DNA of 5,547 nt, taken from Armatimonadota bacterium (GTDB lineage Bacteria > Armatimonadota > SYMT01). Location: NCBI GenBank assembly GCA_020696885.1, contig JAJFMS010000294.1, positions 1-5,547 of the forward strand, written 5' to 3'. Positions 1 through 5,547 of this stretch are shown piece after piece. Positions within the stretch are counted from its first letter, which is position 1; the number at the start of each line of letters is the position of its first letter. The position numbers and the translations under genes are program-made. The notes beneath the pieces are model-generated. The model did no database searches. It was given only the letters and a program-made list of their open reading frames with translations, and had not been told where the DNA came from.

Positions 1-42
1 TTGGGCCCTGGGTGTTGGGCCTTGGGTGTTGGGTGTTGGGGG
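1..42. repeat. Heptamer tandem repeat, (T/C)TGGG(T/C/G)(G/C), six units
   Basis: Read on the plus strand the bases split exactly into six 7-mers: TTGGGCC, CTGGGTG, TTGGGCC, TTGGGTG, TTGGGTG, TTGGGGG. A degenerate GAAGGGG follows. All share TGGG at the same phase and the array may continue left of the window. On the minus strand it reads as CCCAACA-type repeats and lies in frame with the PSD1 coding sequence. Seven-base units give a peptide of seven-residue period. GC-rich heptamer repeats of this kind are usually intergenic in bacteria, so a position inside a recognisable gene is odd. Confidence 0.8.
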
Positions 43-694
43 GAAGGGGGCGAGCTCCAGTTCCACAGTCTTGTAGGAACGTCTCGATCTCCTCGGGGGT
101 TGGCGGGAGGCCGGTGAGGTCATAGGTGACGCGGCGGATCAGCTCTCGGGGCGACGCGGGTGGAGAGGGCTGCAGCCCGGCCGCCTCCAGCTTCGCCAGG
201 ACGAACCGGTCGATCGGGTTGCGCACCCACTCTTTCCGGCGCACCGCCGGCAGCAACGGCCGCCGGACCGGCTGCAGCGACCACCAGTCGTAGCCGGCGC
301 GCCGCTCGGAAGAGTAGCGGAGGGGGTCGATGTCGCCGCCTTCCCAGCGGGCGCCGGCTGCGATCCACTCCTTGAGGAGCTTCTTCTCCGCCGCCGAGAG
401 CGGATGCTCCGGCGGCATCTCGTTCGCGGCGACGCGACTCCAGAGCCGGCTCTGCTCCGGTTTCCCGGGGACCACTGCCGGTCCCCGCGGGCCGCTCAGG
501 AGCCCGGCCTGCCGCGAGAGGTCCAGCCCGCCCTGCTTGCCGGCGCCGCTGTGACACTCCAGGCAACGGCTGGCCAGCAGCGGCGCGATGCGGCTCTCAA
601 AGGACGGGCCGACGGCAGCCCGCGTGAGCACCGGCGCCAGGGCGACCAATCCGATGCCGGTGGTGAGCAGCGCGGCGATGCGAAGCGGGGACAC
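1..694 (-). CDS. PSD1-type cytochrome c / DUF1549 protein, N-terminal part, cut by window edge
   Basis: 231 codons are open from a GTG at 694 to the left edge with no stop. Residues 1-27 look like a signal peptide (basic Arg5, hydrophobic 7-23), so the protein should be exported. A planctomycete cytochrome c (PSCyt1) domain follows, with the haem-binding CLECH motif at residues 44-48 and a probable axial Met93 in NEMPPE. From about residue 135 the typical linker and DUF1549 start appear: DWWSLQPVRRP (136-146), NPIDRFVLAKLEAAGL (159-174) and DLTGLPPTPEEIETFL (192-207). These proteins are thought to be periplasmic redox proteins, often encoded near sulfatases; their exact role is unknown. The GTG is the only canonical start after an upstream in-frame TGA and has a GGGAG ribosome site. 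After residue 208 the family pattern stops: residues 209-217 are unusual and 218-231 (PNTQHPR-PNTQGP) are the translated heptamer repeat. The gene may be disrupted or carry an in-frame insertion; the rest lies outside the window. Confidence 0.85.
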   Translation of the reverse strand, partial: MSPLRIAALLTTGIGLVALAPVLTRAAVGPSFESRIAPLLASRCLECHSGAGKQGGLDLSRQAGLLSGPRGPAVVPGKPEQSRLWSRVAANEMPPEHPLSAAEKKLLKEWIAAGARWEGGDIDPLRYSSERRAGYDWWSLQPVRRPLLPAVRRKEWVRNPIDRFVLAKLEAAGLQPSPPASPRELIRRVTYDLTGLPPTPEEIETFLQDCGTGARPLPPNTQHPRPNTQGP

Positions 695-703
695 GAGCGA
701 ATA

Positions 704-708
704 CTCCC
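704..708 (-). promoter_or_regulatory. Ribosome binding site supporting the GTG start of the PSD1 gene
   Basis: On the minus strand GGGAG lies nine bases before the GTG at 694-692. No ATG, GTG or TTG occurs in frame between this GTG and the upstream in-frame TGA, so this site decides the start. The match is moderate rather than strong. Confidence 0.55.
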
Positions 709-947
709 AGAGCAGTCCAGGTGCCGTCCAACATCACGGCCCTGGCTACGAGTTTACCAGCGAGTTCGCTCCGGGGCCTGCTCCCGCCTTCCACTACGCT
801 ACCACGCTGCAGGTTCTAGCGACCCGGTCCGCTAAAATCTGCGGCGCGACAACAAACCTTGCCCCTAGCGAGACTTCGCCTCCGATCAACGAGGCGTGCT
901 TCCCCACATTGACGGCTACCGTCACCCGGGATCCCCCCGGCCCTAGT

Positions 948-1115
948 CGGTTGCCCCCACCCTCCCGCGACGAAGGGCCTCCGCTCGCCCTTTCACGTCC
1001 CGACAAAAACAGTCGGGACTAACGGGCGGCTCCGGCAACCATGTTCATGAGCGGGTATCCGCGCCTGGAGTTACGGATCGTCTCCCGCACGGCGAGTCAC
1101 GGGTGGGGGCAACCG
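948..1115. repeat. Perfect 15-bp inverted repeat pair enclosing a nested hairpin segment
   Basis: The left arm at 948-962 reads CGGTTGCCCCCACCC and the right arm at 1101-1115 is its exact reverse complement, with 138 bases between. The arms could form a closing helix in RNA from either strand. Inside lie a second pair, CGCCC (986-990) with GGGCG (1024-1028), which encloses the 997-1019 hairpin, and a small GCGG-GTAT-CCGC hairpin at 1051-1062. A perfect match of this length in 168 bases is unlikely by chance, though the arms are G/C-biased. Function is unknown: structured RNA, miniature element or repeat family. Confidence 0.7.
997..1019. other. Perfect hairpin with A/T-rich loop
   Basis: GTCCCGAC (997-1004) and GTCGGGAC (1012-1019) form an 8-bp perfect stem around the loop AAAAACA, read as TGTTTTT on the minus strand. 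The T-run is in the loop, not after the stem, so it does not fit a standard intrinsic terminator. It sits at the core of the 948-1115 inverted-repeat structure. Confidence 0.65.
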
Positions 1116-1125
1116 CCGTCGAGCC

Positions 1126-1169
1126 AGCCCCCCGTCTAGGGGGCTCACAAAGGGCGCCGCCCCGGCGCC
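1126..1169 (-). terminator. Two consecutive GC hairpins downstream of the hydrolase-like gene, possible terminator
   Basis: Going along the minus strand past the stop of the 1227-2672 gene, the first hairpin is GGCGCC/GGCGCC (1169-1164 with 1158-1153, five-base loop). The second is AGCCCCC/GGGGGCT (1145-1139 with 1132-1126, six-base loop). The first is followed only by CTTTGT and the second by no T-run, so they are not canonical Rho-independent terminators. The position, about 60 bases after the stop, suits 3'-end formation or transcript protection. Confidence 0.3.
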
Positions 1170-1226
1170 GGATGTTCTGTTCTTCCCAGCGCCACAATTC
1201 GACTCATGTACGATGACTTCTCGGCT

Positions 1227-2672
1227 TTAGCTTTTAGACGCACTACCTGCGTGTGTCGCGTATCGATCGCACCCCGCGGAACGGTGGGCCTCGGCGATCT
1301 CGCGGACGCATTCCAGCTTCTCGTCGCTGAGGTAGCCGTAGCGGTTGATCCACACGCCGTCCGCGGGGCTGTTCCACGCCAGTCGGAAGCGCCGCTCGAA
1401 GTCAGTGAGCGGCCCGTATCCGTGGACGAGGGCGTAGACCGGCGCCTTCCCATCGGCCGCGGCGCGGGCCTGCGCGATCTTCCGGAGCTGCGGCCCATCC
1501 GGGATTGGGTGCGGGGAGTCCGGGTCCGGGTAGTCATAGTCCGCCAGCGAGGGGAGCGCCGGGCCGTCCGAGAGGTCCAGCAGGTTCACCAGCGCCCGGA
1601 CCAGCAGCGTCTCGTCCAGGCCCGGGTTGCGCGCCAGGAGCACCTCGCCCCAGAACCGGACCATCAGCCCCCAGTGCATGGTGTACAGCTTGGCGGAGAT
1701 CGACCCGCAGTGCTGCGCCGCGCCGGCGAAGTCCAGCCCGGTGATAAGCGAGAACGGCGGCATGAAGGCGTTGGCGGAGAGCTCCTTCTCCGGGCCGCCG
1801 GCCGTGATCGCTTCCCGCCAGTCGCGGAGGAGATCGGTGGAGAGCGCCGCCTTCAGCCGGAGCCACTCCCACACGCCGGGATGCCGCTGGAAGAGGCGGA
1901 GCAGGGCAAACTTCCCGCGGTCCGGAGAGGCCAGCTCTTCCAGGTCTTCATTCCGTAGCCCGCCGTGAAGGAAGCGGTAGAACTCGGCCATCGCCTCCCG
2001 GATCGCGCTGAAGTCGAAGCCCCGCACTTCCGCCCAGGCCCGCACCGGCTCGCCGAAGTCCTGGAACGCTTCGTCCAGCTTGTAGCACGGGTACTCCGGC
2101 CAGTCTACCCGGAGCCCGTCCACCTCCGGGTAGTGGTCGAACAGGTCTCGCGCATAGGCCCGGTTGTAGGCGCGGATCGCCTCGCTGGCCAGGCTGCCGG
2201 TCTCGGCCATCCGCTCCGGAGGGCGACTGCCGTCCGGCAGGCGGGGCACGTCCGCCTCACGGAGCCCGGGCGGCTGAACGGCCCCGACCTGGAAGTACAC
2301 CTTGAGCCCGCGCTCCCGAGCTGCACGCACGAATTGCCCCACTACCGGGCCGTCTCGCTCGGTGAGGTCGTTTGCCTGACGTGGGCGGTAGGGCGTGTCG
2401 TGGTAGAGCTCGGGGTTTGGGCGAAAGCTCGGCCCGCTGCGCACCCACAGCTCCCGCTTACCCCAGAGCGGACGGTCGAAGAGCCGCACGCTGGCGCCGG
2501 CATCGGAGGGCGGCTGCCAGCTTCCGTTGGCTTCCGTGCCGGGCGCCGTCACGGTGGGGTTGCACGCTACGGCAGTGGCGCCGGCCCGCTCCAGGTTGCC
2601 GAGCACGGCGTCGATCCCTTCGCTGAGAACGAAGTCGGAGAGAACGGTGATTCCCAGGAAACGGCGGGCCAT
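1227..2672 (-). CDS. TIM-barrel glycoside-hydrolase-like protein, specificity unknown
   Basis: This is a 481-residue protein from the ATG at 2672. I do not recognise a named family, but the layout resembles glycoside-hydrolase-like TIM barrels. A first strand FLGITVLSDFVL (5-16) precedes a helix and ATAVACNPT (32-40). GLKVYFQVGAV (122-132) looks like an inner strand. DGLRVDWPEYPCY (185-197) resembles the strand-end acidic motif of such barrels, with Asp190 and Glu193 as possible catalytic residues. SANAFMPPFSLITGLDF (299-315) and DGVWINRYGYLSDEKL (438-453) look like later strands; the last phrase is typical of a barrel's closing strand followed by a helix. No signal peptide or membrane segment is seen, so it is probably cytoplasmic. 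The frame is open upstream to 2837, but residues encoded there look non-coding and would cover the promoter palindrome. No clear ribosome site precedes 2672, so the start is less certain. It is divergent from the esterase-sulfatase pair, suggesting a linked catabolic role by inference. Confidence 0.7.
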   Translation of the reverse strand: MARRFLGITVLSDFVLSEGIDAVLGNLERAGATAVACNPTVTAPGTEANGSWQPPSDAGASVRLFDRPLWGKRELWVRSGPSFRPNPELYHDTPYRPRQANDLTERDGPVVGQFVRAARERGLKVYFQVGAVQPPGLREADVPRLPDGSRPPERMAETGSLASEAIRAYNRAYARDLFDHYPEVDGLRVDWPEYPCYKLDEAFQDFGEPVRAWAEVRGFDFSAIREAMAEFYRFLHGGLRNEDLEELASPDRGKFALLRLFQRHPGVWEWLRLKAALSTDLLRDWREAITAGGPEKELSANAFMPPFSLITGLDFAGAAQHCGSISAKLYTMHWGLMVRFWGEVLLARNPGLDETLLVRALVNLLDLSDGPALPSLADYDYPDPDSPHPIPDGPQLRKIAQARAAADGKAPVYALVHGYGPLTDFERRFRLAWNSPADGVWINRYGYLSDEKLECVREIAEAHRSAGCDRYATHAGSASKS

Positions 2673-2719
2673 GAGGGTAGGTTTCGGTGACGGAGCAAAG
2701 ACTTCGGTATCGTTCTCCG

Positions 2720-2749
2720 CCGGCCGGTGCGGATCATTCCGCAGGCCGG
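2720..2749. promoter_or_regulatory. Interrupted palindrome in the divergent promoter, candidate operator
   Basis: Outer arms CCGGCC (2720-2725) and GGCCGG (2744-2749) flank inner arms GCGGA (2729-2733) and TCCGC (2738-2742), with TCAT at the centre. Eleven pairs in a 30-base site placed between divergent genes fit a binding site for a dimeric regulator controlling both sides. In RNA it would be a strong hairpin. No regulator gene is present in the window to assign to it. Confidence 0.45.
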
Positions 2750-2825
2750 TCATCGCGGCGTGGGGAACGTTTCTGAACCCGAGCCGCACCCAGGCGTCGA
2801 TATCGTGGATGACTCGTCCCCGACC

Positions 2826-2829
2826 AGGA
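2826..2829 (+). promoter_or_regulatory. Ribosome binding site deciding the esterase start
   Basis: AGGA lies eight bases before the ATG at 2838-2840. The frame is open further upstream to an ATG at 2727, but the extra 37 residues are not signal-like and cross the promoter palindrome. The later start gives an immediate signal peptide, so 2838 is preferred. Confidence 0.65.
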
Positions 2830-2837
2830 ACGCCCAC

Positions 2838-3719
2838 ATGTCTTTAACCAAGCGCAGCCTGCCTGCAGCAATCCTCGGCCTCGTCGCTGCGCTGCTCGCG
2901 CCGGCCTGCGCCGGAGCGCCGGCCCCGGAGCCGCCTACCGAGACGGTGGTCTACAAGAAGGTGGGCGACCGCGAGCTGAAGCTGCTCATCGAGAAGCCGC
3001 CGGCATGGAAGGCGTCCGACCGGCGCCCCGCCCTCGTCTTCTTCTTCGGCGGAGGCTGGGTGGGCGGCAACCCGGGGCAGTTCCTCAAGCAGAGCCGGTA
3101 CCTGGCCTCGCGGGGGATGGTGGGCGTGCGCGTCGAGTACCGCACCATCCCGAAAGGCGACACCGGTCCGCCCACGCTCCCCTGTGCGGACGCGAAGTCC
3201 GCGCTCCGCTACGTGCGCTCCCATACCGCGGAGCTGGGCATCGATCCCCAGCGCATCGGCGCCGCGGGCGGCTCGGCCGGCGGGCACCTGGCCGCGTTCA
3301 CCGGCCTGGTGGAGGGGCTGGATGACCCGCAAGACGATCGTGCCGTCTCCTGCAAGCCGGACGCGCTCGTGCTGTTTAACCCCGTTTTCAACAACGGCCC
3401 CGGCGAATGGGGGCACGCGCGGGTGGGCGATCGGTTCAAGGAGTTCTCTCCCGCCCACAACCTCCGCAAGGGGGCTCCGCCCACCATCGTCTTCCTCGGC
3501 AGCGCGGACAAGCTGATCCCGGTGCGGGTGCTCCAGGAGTTCGCGGCCGGGATGAAGGAGGTGGGGGCGCGCTGTGACGCGCACGTCTATCCGGACGCGG
3601 GACATGGCTTCTTCAACCGCGACCCGCACTTCACCCGCACGTTGATCGAGGCGGACCGGTTCCTTGCATCGCTCGGCTGGCTGCAGGGCCCGCCCACCCT
3701 CTCGGAGCAAAACCCATGA
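2838..3719 (+). CDS. Secreted alpha/beta-hydrolase esterase (HSL/BD-FAE-like)
   Basis: This 293-residue protein should hydrolyse carboxylic esters, such as acetyl or other acyl groups on carbohydrates; the real substrate is not visible in the sequence. Residues 1-27 form an export signal (KR at 5-6, hydrophobic 8-22). APAC at 21-24 is a poor lipobox, so either SPase I cleavage near ACAGA (23-27) or lipidation at Cys24 is possible. The oxyanion segment FFFGGGWVGG is at 68-77, replacing the usual HGGG with FGGG. The nucleophile elbow GGSAGG at 144-149 gives Ser146. The acid is probably Asp224 in GSADKLIPV and the base His256 in YPDAGHGFFN. Length and triad order fit single-domain esterases of this fold. 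The stop overlaps the sulfatase start by four bases (ATGA), which implies co-transcription and coupled translation. The partnership suggests removal of acyl and sulfate groups from the same glycan. Catalytic class is well supported; substrate is inference. Confidence 0.9.
   Translation: MSLTKRSLPAAILGLVAALLAPACAGAPAPEPPTETVVYKKVGDRELKLLIEKPPAWKASDRRPALVFFFGGGWVGGNPGQFLKQSRYLASRGMVGVRVEYRTIPKGDTGPPTLPCADAKSALRYVRSHTAELGIDPQRIGAAGGSAGGHLAAFTGLVEGLDDPQDDRAVSCKPDALVLFNPVFNNGPGEWGHARVGDRFKEFSPAHNLRKGAPPTIVFLGSADKLIPVRVLQEFAAGMKEVGARCDAHVYPDAGHGFFNRDPHFTRTLIEADRFLASLGWLQGPPTLSEQNP
3704..3707 (+). promoter_or_regulatory. Ribosome binding site of the sulfatase, inside the esterase 3' end
   Basis: GGAG lies eight bases before the ATG at 3716 and within the last codons of the esterase. 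Together with the ATGA stop/start overlap it indicates re-initiation or direct loading at the sulfatase start. Confidence 0.65.
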
Positions 3720-5470
3720 GGCACCTGTTCCTAACCCTGGCGCTCTGCACCCTCGGCGCCGCCGCGGCGCAGTCCACCGCCCAGGAGGCGAAAGCCAACC
3801 GCCCCAACGTGCTGTTCATCTCCGTCGACGACCTGCGGCCGGAGCTCGGCTGCTACGGCAACCCGGTGGTGAAGACCCCCAATATCGACCGCCTGGCCAG
3901 CCGCGGGACCCTGTTCAGCCGCGCCTACTGCCAGCAAGCGGTGTGCAGCCCGTCTCGCACCTCGCTGATGACCGGCCGCCGCCCCGACGCGACCCAGGTC
4001 TACGACCTGGAGACGCACTTCCGCGTGGCCCTGCCGGACACGGTGACGCTGCCCCAGCACTTCAAAGCCAACGGCTATCACTGCGCCGCGCTCAACAAGA
4101 TCTACCATCACGGCTTCGAGGACGGGCGCTCCTGGAGCGAGCCGCACTGGTACCCCAACGGGCAGACGGTGGACACGGACCCGGTCGACTGGACGAAGCG
4201 CGTCGTCAAGCGAGTGGGGCCGGGAACCCGCGAGTTCGAACAGGGCCCGCCTCCGGCGGACAACGACAAGGCCGCCGGCGTGAAGCCCGGCACCCCGCAG
4301 AAAGCCCTGGCGTTCCAGGCTAGCCCGAAGAGCGACGACGAGCTGCCGGACGGCTTCACCGCCGCCGAGGCGGTGCGGCGGCTGCACGAGCTGAAGTCGA
4401 AGGGCCAGCCGTTCTTCCTGGCGGTGGGGTTCCTGAAGCCGCACCTGCCGTTCGTGTCACCGAAGAAGTACTGGGACCTGTACGACCCGGACAAGATCCC
4501 GGCCCCCACCACGGACCAGCTCCCGGACGGCGCGCCCGCCTTCGCGGGCCACACCAACGGGGAGCTGCACAGCTACGGCAACATTCCCCCGGGGAACCCG
4601 GTACCCGCGGAGCTCGCCAAGCAGCTCCGCCACGGCTACTACGCCGCCGTCAGCTACACGGATGCTCAGGTCGGCCGGCTCCTGGACGCGCTGGAGAAGG
4701 AAGGCCTTGCGCGCAACACCGTGGTCGTGCTCTGGGGAGATCACGGCTGGCAGCTCGGGGAGCACGGCCTGTGGCAGAAGCACACCAACTTCGAGCTCGC
4801 CACCCGCGCGCCGCTGATCCTCAGCGCGCCGCGGCAGGAGGCCGCCGGGAAGAAGTGCGAGGCGCCCGTGGAGTTCGTGGACATCTACCCGACCCTGGCA
4901 GACGCCTGCGGTCTCCCGATCCCGGCCGGCCTGGACGGCAAGAGCCTGAAGCCGCTGCTGGACAACCCCGCTTCCGTACCGCCGGGAAAGGTGGCCATCA
5001 GCCAGTACCCGCGCGGCGGGGCGCAAACCGGCAACCGGCAGCTCATGGGCTACAGCATCCGCGACTCGCGCTGGCGCCTCACCCTCTGGCGAGATCGCAA
5101 GACCCAGGAGATCGCCGCCACGGAGCTGTATGACGAACTGAACGATCCCGCCGAGACCGTGAACGTGGCGGATCGCCCGGAGCACCGGAAGACGATCGAG
5201 TCCCTATCCCGGCACCTCCCGCCGCCGGTAGCGCTGGCCGCCGCTCCGGCAAAGCCCGTCCCGGCGAAGCCGAAGATCGACCGGGAAGCGCTCTTCCAGC
5301 GGAAGGACCGGAATGGCGACGGGAAGCTGACCCGGGAAGAGTTCCTCGCCAACCAGCCGGACCCCGAGGCCGCCAAGGGCCGCTGGGACACCTGGGACCT
5401 GGACAAGGACGGCTTCCTCTCCCGCGACGAGTTCGTGTTCCAGGGGCAGAAGAAGCCCGGGTCGAAGTGA
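3716..5470 (+). CDS. Secreted iduronate-2-sulfatase-type sulfatase with C-terminal EF-hand pair
   Basis: This 584-residue type I sulfatase removes sulfate esters, probably from a sulfated polysaccharide outside the cytoplasm. A signal peptide covers about 1-19. The sulfatase fold begins at RPNVLFISVDDLRPELGCYG (29-48), with Asp38 and Asp39 as metal ligands. CSPSR at 77-81 is the Cys-type maturation motif: Cys77 must become formylglycine through a maturase not encoded here. LKPHLPF (240-246), WGDHGWQLGEHG (340-351, Asp342 and His343) and Lys355 complete the active site, and the overall pattern is closest to iduronate-2-sulfatase relatives. The sulfatase part ends near 500. A Pro/Ala/Lys linker (about 502-520) follows, then two canonical EF-hand loops: DRNGDGKLTREE (531-542) and DLDKDGFLSRDE (561-572). 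The EF hands should bind calcium and may stabilise or anchor the enzyme. The gene is coupled to the upstream esterase. The sugar specificity cannot be told from sequence. Confidence 0.95.
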   Translation: MRHLFLTLALCTLGAAAAQSTAQEAKANRPNVLFISVDDLRPELGCYGNPVVKTPNIDRLASRGTLFSRAYCQQAVCSPSRTSLMTGRRPDATQVYDLETHFRVALPDTVTLPQHFKANGYHCAALNKIYHHGFEDGRSWSEPHWYPNGQTVDTDPVDWTKRVVKRVGPGTREFEQGPPPADNDKAAGVKPGTPQKALAFQASPKSDDELPDGFTAAEAVRRLHELKSKGQPFFLAVGFLKPHLPFVSPKKYWDLYDPDKIPAPTTDQLPDGAPAFAGHTNGELHSYGNIPPGNPVPAELAKQLRHGYYAAVSYTDAQVGRLLDALEKEGLARNTVVVLWGDHGWQLGEHGLWQKHTNFELATRAPLILSAPRQEAAGKKCEAPVEFVDIYPTLADACGLPIPAGLDGKSLKPLLDNPASVPPGKVAISQYPRGGAQTGNRQLMGYSIRDSRWRLTLWRDRKTQEIAATELYDELNDPAETVNVADRPEHRKTIESLSRHLPPPVALAAAPAKPVPAKPKIDREALFQRKDRNGDGKLTREEFLANQPDPEAAKGRWDTWDLDKDGFLSRDEFVFQGQKKPGSK

Positions 5471-5547
5471 CCGGAGCCGCCCTCGCCATCCTGGTTGCTG
5501 CCGTTCCTACCGCGTGAGGTCTCCCCGCCTTGGTAAAGAACGGAAGA
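5471..5547. other. Intergenic tail after the sulfatase
   Basis: These 77 bases hold no ORF with recognisable content and no clear terminator hairpin. The final GGAAGA at the right edge could be the ribosome site of a further plus-strand gene starting just outside the window, but that cannot be tested here. Confidence 0.4.

Larger units (their letters stand above)
695..1226. other. Gene-free intergenic stretch rich in inverted repeats
   Basis: About 530 bases separate the two minus-strand genes. Short ORFs cross it in several frames, but none shows a recognisable protein pattern or a good start. Part 695-870 should hold the promoter of the PSD1 gene; I see no clear -35/-10 pair. From 877 to 1169 hairpins are packed closely: 877-882/891-896, 910-915/919-924, 948-962/1101-1115, 997-1004/1012-1019, 1126-1132/1139-1145 and 1153-1158/1164-1169. 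The segment could be a structured RNA, a 3' untranslated region of the hydrolase-like gene, or a dispersed palindromic repeat. No known RNA family motif was recognised. Confidence 0.6.
2673..2837. promoter_or_regulatory. Divergent promoter region between the hydrolase-like gene and the esterase-sulfatase operon
   Basis: This 165-base gap lies between two outward-facing starts and must hold promoters for both sides unless transcription comes from further away. For the plus strand a weak extracytoplasmic-sigma-like pair can be proposed: TGAACC at 2774-2779 and CGTC at 2795-2798, 15 bases apart and about 40 bases before the esterase ATG. It is only a pattern guess. No convincing housekeeping -35/-10 pair was seen. 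Confidence 0.45.

Noticed and set aside
1..42. Heptamer array as a CRISPR or telomere-like element
   Set aside because: Units are 7 bases with no spacers and no cas genes are nearby; the G-run repeats fit a simple tandem repeat.
791..818. GAACC followed by CGTA on the minus strand as an extracytoplasmic-sigma promoter for the PSD1 gene
   Set aside because: The spacing of 13 bases is too short for the usual element and the -10 match is poor.
588..1022. A 144-codon plus-strand frame spanning the PSD1 gene start and the structured segment
   Set aside because: Its first part is antisense to the PSD1 signal peptide region and the rest has low-complexity Pro/Arg/Ser content with no recognisable domain.
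2673..2837. N-terminal extension of the hydrolase-like protein to 2837
   Set aside because: The 55 extra residues look non-coding, run through the promoter palindrome and up to the esterase start region; the ATG at 2672 opens directly on a first beta strand.
2844..3710. A 288-codon open frame antisense to nearly the whole esterase
   Set aside because: It mirrors the codon bias of the GC-rich esterase gene, has no family pattern and no signal or ribosome site; the plus-strand frame has a full catalytic triad and signal peptide.
3731..5185. Long minus-strand frames opposite the sulfatase (3731-4444 and 4457-5185)
   Set aside because: They are Arg/Ala/Gly/Val-rich shadows typical of high-GC coding DNA, while the plus strand encodes an unmistakable sulfatase throughout.

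Overview
The window is very GC-rich bacterial DNA, with G/C at most third codon positions. Gene content points to Planctomycetota, perhaps a Gemmata-like lineage. The markers are a PSD1-type protein (planctomycete cytochrome c domain followed by the start of a DUF1549 domain), a secreted iduronate-2-sulfatase-type sulfatase with EF-hand calcium loops, a secreted alpha/beta-hydrolase esterase, and a short TTGGG-type heptamer tandem repeat. This assignment is inferred from protein families, since no rRNA or other marker gene is present.

Layout. Positions 1-694 (minus) hold the N-terminal part of a PSD1 cytochrome c protein that runs off the left edge. Its frame leaves the family pattern at about residue 209 and runs into a heptamer repeat covering 1-42. 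Positions 695-1226 contain no convincing gene but are dense in inverted repeats, including a perfect 15-bp pair 138 bp apart. Positions 1227-2672 (minus) encode a 481-residue protein that looks like a TIM-barrel glycoside hydrolase of unknown specificity. Positions 2673-2837 are a divergent promoter region with a strong interrupted palindrome. Positions 2838-3719 and 3716-5470 (plus) are an esterase and a sulfatase overlapping by four bases (ATGA), almost certainly one operon. The last 77 bases are intergenic.

How the genes may work together. The esterase and sulfatase both carry export signals and probably act together on decorated (acylated and sulfated) polysaccharides outside the cytoplasm. 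The divergent hydrolase-like gene has no signal peptide and may belong to the same catabolic theme; this is inference. The sulfatase has the Cys-x-Pro-Ser-Arg motif that needs conversion to formylglycine by a maturase not present here. No mobile-element genes, CRISPR array, tRNA or rRNA were recognised. The least explained parts are the structured 877-1169 intergenic segment and the repeat-interrupted PSD1 gene.
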